A stretch of DNA of 64,000 nucleotides from Chimonanthus salicifolius (Eukaryota > Streptophyta > Magnoliopsida > Laurales > Calycanthaceae). Shown here piece by piece: positions 60,150 through 64,000 of this stretch; the stretch's first letter is position 1, and every line of letters starts with the position of its first letter. A model generated the notes under the pieces. It saw only the letters and a program-made list of their open reading frames with translations, did no database searches and was not told the DNA's origin. The stretch lies in the NCBI GenBank assembly GCA_013350335.1, contig CM023540.1, forward strand, positions 46,917,222-46,981,221, in the 5' to 3' direction. Made by a program: the position numbers and the translations under genes.

Positions 60150-60801
60150 AGCAGCCACTATTTGGGAAGCTGAGGAGCATCATGGGAATGTGTTCAGTCC
60201 AATGTATTGATCAAGAGAAGCTTGATGAAGAGGAGTTGTGATCGTAGAGGAAATCTTAACTGGTTTCTATAGAAATCAGTTTAAGAGAGGGTGTTAAGAT
60301 TAGTTGTTACTCAAAATAAGGTCAAGTGTTGGACCGAGTCTGTGTCCTAGGTTTTAGGAGTTATTATTAAGTTGTTATACGTGTGAATGAGACTGTTCTA
60401 CACACGTTCCTTAGTGCAGAATTTTCAGCTCTTTGTTTCTACAAAATCTGCACAGTTGTTAGTGGTTGCAGACTTATTAATTTGCTAATTAAATTGTACT
60501 TGTTAATTGAATGAATTAAGAAAAGAAAAACTTGTCTCAAGCTTCTGAGTTGTTCTTCTTATTCTTTCAAAGAAGCATTTAGTTTTACCAGCTATACCAA
60601 CAAATGCAGTATTTGTAATAGGCAGAAAACAATCGAAAATGCAACGACAGTAGAACAATCGCAGAGAGCGCGCAATAGAACAATGTCAGTGAGAGCGATC
60701 GATGTGGGCAGAAAATCCCAGTCGCAAGAGCATCGCAAAGAAAGCAATGGATGGAGGCAGACACAGACAAGAATGAGATAAATGGAAGCTTCGGCTTCAA
60801 G

Positions 60802-60809
60802 TATTTATA
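60802..60809 (-). promoter_or_regulatory. TATA-like box of the CDC20-like gene
   Basis: On the minus strand CCTATAAATACTTG stands about 30 bp upstream of sequence that looks like a 5' leader (CT-rich, 60780-60608). The leader continues across copia 2 to the exon 1 ATG. This would be the ancestral promoter; activity is inferred from position and motif only. Confidence 0.55.
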
Positions 60810-60914
60810 GGCTCCATTGATGAGCTGTCATACAGCTATCGTTTTTGCAACACGTGTAGTCAGCCTCCTTGTTTTTCAACAGTTGGATTGAAATATATAA
60901 GTAAAAAATTTACA

Positions 60915-60919
60915 TACAA

Positions 60920-60951
<32 letters not shown>

Positions 60952-61080
60952 TAAAAGAAAATTCTTCATTCCAATTGTCATACCTTCTAATTTTCAATTT
61001 TTTTTCAATTAAATGATACCATACATATATTCATTTCATTTTTTTTCTAATTTTTCATTTTTATTCAATTAAATGACACA

Positions 61081-61112
<32 letters not shown>

Positions 61113-61250
61113 TAAAAGAAAATTCTTCACTCCAATTGTCATACCTTCTAATTTTCAATTTTTTTTCAATTAAATGATACCATACATATATTCATTTCAT
61201 TTTTTTTCTAATTTTTCATTTTTATTCAATTAAATGACACAATTTTCTTC
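60915..61250. repeat. 167-bp direct repeat, two copies, each led by (TA)n
   Basis: Units at about 60915-61082 and 61083-61250 are nearly identical, including TTCCAATTGTCATACCTTC and TTTTCATTTTTATTCAATTA. Confidence 0.88.
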
Positions 61251-62665
61251 AAAATAGTCATTTTAGATCAGTATACAACATCAAATTAATGATAGAGATT
61301 TTATGGACATTTTTCTACATTTTTGATAATTTTTTTAGAATTTTGACTTCATAACTTTGATGCCCTATTACTCTATGAAAGTGTCCGTTTTTTAATAGAT
61401 ATAAATTCATAAAAATGACTCATATATTCTCTATGTTTTGTATTTTTTCTAATTTTTTAATTTGAAAAAAAATTGATAAGAAACTTCCTAAGACCGGAGA
61501 ATGCCAGTTGAGCTACACTTATGTTTGACTCATAAATTTCATGATATATGATCTAACTAATCGACTAATTGTGACCCAACTCGATCGATGACCTAAAATC
61601 CAGTCCAAATATGACTCTTGACTTAATTCAAGACCCGTGACTCAATCCATGACCCATGAATCATTTCATAATCCAATTGACTCGATCAATCATCCAAACC
61701 ATGGCTCAACAAATATAATCCTTGTCTCATGGTCAATTTAACTAAGCTTATGGTCCAACCTAACCAAACATAATATCTAAAATTTATTACTCACCTCATA
61801 GAGATAAATGGAAGCTTCCACAAGCATGTGATGTCGTACAACACACAAGGAGTATCGTTTTGCAAGTTGCAACACGTGCAGTGAGCCTAGTTCTTGATTT
61901 TCAATAATTGCATCGAAAATATAAAATAAAAGGTTTACATCTAAATATATAAATAAAATATTTTATAAATAATATAACTAAGTGGAAAATTTTCATTTCA
62001 ATTATCATAACTTTTAGAAATGAATAAAAACTTAACAATATATAAATCATATTTTAATATTTAAAATTATCAAATTAAGTTAAAATTTTAATTACCTATG
62101 TTCTACTTCATTTTATATATCTTGTGCATAAATGTGTATCTACTTCAAATTTTTGGACATGATTATGCATAACATTTTTTGTGGAATAAAAGAATAATTT
62201 TATATTGAAAAGTTTTTCCATTGTTTAATCTGAATTTTTCTTATGGGAACTGGTTTTTGCGACTTGACCATTTTCTATAAGAGTGTAGAAAATAAATTTT
62301 CAGGCAAAGAGGTCAACTAGTAATTTCCACGGCTCATAAATTTCATGATATATGATCTAACCAATCAACTAATTGTGCCCCAATCCGATCCATGACTAAG
62401 ATTCAGCCCAAACATGAATCATGATCCGATTCAGGACCCGTGACTCAATCCATGATCCAAGATTCAGCCCAAAGATGACTCATGACCTGATTCCATGACT
62501 CGATCCATGAACCATGAATCATTCTATAATCCAATTGACTCGACCAATCATCTAATCCATGACTCAACGAATCTAACCGTTGCATCGTGGTCAATTTAAC
62601 CAAGCTTATGAACTATTCTACAATTTGAGACATAGTTGATGAGCCAACCTAATTAGATATAGTAT

Positions 62666-63229
62666 TTAAAATCTATTACTCGACTCATAATCAAAACCAA
62701 TCCAAATCACCTGCTCACCCACTGTTCAATCAATGAACTAACCTAATCTGATCTAACTTGTGAAGTTCTAGATTAAATTGATGTTGGTCAAGCTAAGATC
62801 TAAATCAATTGTACCCCTTACGTATATTATTATTTTAAGTAAAATATAAGTTGAACCAAATATTTAGTGTATATAATTGTTAGTGTTGTTATTAGTTGAT
62901 TATTATGATAACTACGACGATTATCATCATCACCATCATCATCTAGAATTAGCTATATTTGATTATAAACTATATCTCCCACACGTAACAATAGAAGAAA
63001 TTTATTTGTGAAATATTATGAAAACTTTTTTTTCACCAAACTAAAGAAATTGATGTCCATGGAAAATAAACTATGAATTTCATTTTCCATGGATATAGAA
63101 ATTACAGAGGAGATCAATTTTCATAAAAAATAATTACACACAGACATGCATTCAATAATTCAGTTTTTTTGGGATAGGATCTAGGGGTTCCTATTCTATG
63201 AGAGAGATATAGAAGTTAGTGATGGTTTC
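62666..63229. other. AT-rich spacer, no recognisable gene
   Basis: Contains a short ATC/ATT microsatellite near 62925-62945. No coding region or RNA gene seen. Confidence 0.35.
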
Positions 63230-64000
63230 AACCAATGTTATCAAACCTGGGTTGGCCCGCGGGTTGACCCGCGGTTCAACCATAACTGGCTACTTAAAGG
63301 GTCGGGTTGATTTAGAACCCGTATGGGTTTTAAATCTGTAAATACCCTCCTCGACCCATGGTTCAACCCGGGTTTTCGCATGAACCCGAGACACATTTTC
63401 ATGTAAAACCCGTATATGGAATAAAAAAAAAAAGAAAAAATCGTTTCTTGGATTTCTTCATCTTTTCATCCTCCATTTCTAGTTTCCCTTCATCTCTTCT
63501 TCCTCCACTTCCAGTTTCCCTTTGCCTTCATCTACCATCATGTTGTCCATCACCGCGATTCATCACCTTCTCTCCTCCTCTCAGAAAAATGATCTTCCCA
63601 GGCACTTTGGACTCTTTAGCGGTGTAGCAATCGTCTCTAATCTCATCAGAAAATCTAATCTAATATCGATGCAGTAACAAAGCCAAGAGAAAAAGAAGGA
63701 GAAATGATAGGGCCGGCTGCACTGAGAAAAAGGGAGAGGAGATTAGGGCCGACTGCAATGAGAGAAAGAGAGATGGGATTAGGCTGGCGGCAGAGAAAAC
63801 AAAATAGAGAAAGGGAGAGTGTATAGGGTTTTAAGTTTTAGATTTTAGTGAAATTCCAAATTTATCCTTATCTCTTTACTGATACATGGTTCAGGATATT
63901 TTTGAGAAAAATGAAATTTATTTTTAAATCAAAATTTGAACATAAAATTAAATTAGTCTCCATTTGGCCTCACACAAGGGAGTGGGGGCTTCCCTCATAT
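63230..64000. mobile_element. Possible DNA-transposon end, continues past window
   Basis: It starts with CAATGTTATCAAACCTGGG, then a dense set of short GGTTGACCCGCGGG/AACCCGGG palindromic motifs (63245-63415), and then leader-like sequence to 63840. The layout resembles the hAT-type end at 23673. The other end is outside the window, so the class cannot be shown. The frame at 63358-63627 has no recognised domain. Confidence 0.4.

Larger units (their letters stand above)
55951..60602 (+). mobile_element. Ty1/copia element 2, in the CDC20-like 5' leader
   Basis: LTRs 55951-56262 and 60292-60602 (312 and 311 bp, roughly 93% identical by eye) with a perfect duplication AATGC at 55946-55950 and 60603-60607. 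The sequence after the 5' LTR (ATTGGTACTGGAGC) is an altered primer-binding site. A purine tract (TTAAGAGAGGG) precedes the 3' LTR. Greater LTR divergence than copia 1 suggests an older insertion. It lies between the TATA-like box at 60802 and the ATG at 55778. Confidence 0.95.
60776..62665. repeat. Tandem duplication (about 1 kb unit) upstream of CDC20-like gene
   Basis: 60776-61770 and 61800-62665 share blocks in the same order: GAGATAAATGGAAGCTTC, TGCAACACGTG, then CTCATAAATTTCATGATATATG, GACCCGTGACTCAATCCATG, and GTCAATTTAAC(C/T)AAGCTTATG. The second copy lacks the TATAAATA box. Inside the first copy, 60915-61082 is itself duplicated at 61083-61250, each starting with a (TA)n run. Confidence 0.8.

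Noticed and set aside
61490..61525. Second tRNA-like head (AGTTGAGCTAC)
   Set aside because: Only a box A-like match; no box B at the right distance.

Overview
The window is nuclear DNA of a flowering plant: it holds a type I MADS-box gene, a plant-type CDC20 locus, Ty1/copia and Ty3/gypsy elements, hAT elements and endogenous caulimovirid (plant pararetrovirus) sequence, all in AT-rich DNA. I cannot name the species. Host genes are few and mostly broken; most of the window is nested transposon DNA, and many insertions can be delimited to the base by target-site duplications (TSDs).

Region by region: 1-345 is the edge of a dead Ty3/gypsy element. 0.89-2.7 kb has a copied MADS 3' end, a tRNA-derived SINE and a small hAT MITE. 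3.3-6.5 kb is a truncated long LTR. 7.7-8.77 kb is a decayed membrane-protein gene whose stop codon is split by a 1151-bp nested palindromic element (8771-9921). 10.2-11.3 kb is the MADS-box gene on the minus strand. 12.3-15.75 kb holds a truncated long LTR and a dead hAT transposase. 15.9-32.3 kb is one AT-rich satellite array (unit about 157 bp) split by a rearranged endogenous caulimovirid, which is itself split by a long LTR (18747-22366) and by a hAT element (23673-28936) that carries another long LTR (24266-28507).

34.9-60.8 kb is a CDC20-like cell-cycle gene on the minus strand, stretched over about 25 kb from TATA box to stop codon. A Ty1/copia element (36418-45370) sits inside an exon, a coding-deficient LTR element (47870-54860) sits in an intron, and a second Ty1/copia element (55951-60602) sits in the 5' leader. 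The first copia carries a 3.4-kb long LTR and the intron element a 4.1-kb one. The gene also has frameshifts and stops, so it is a pseudogene, though its introns and C-terminal Ile-Arg tail remain. 60.8-62.7 kb is a tandemly duplicated promoter-side region, and the right edge enters another DNA-transposon-like sequence.

The six long TG...CA units (3-4 kb) form three families of two copies each. None has an internal region in the window, so they look like solo LTRs or LTR-like non-autonomous elements. Two families carry arrays of interspersed palindromes, which are the least explained signals here. No gene in this window looks intact and certain to function; the MADS-box gene is the closest.
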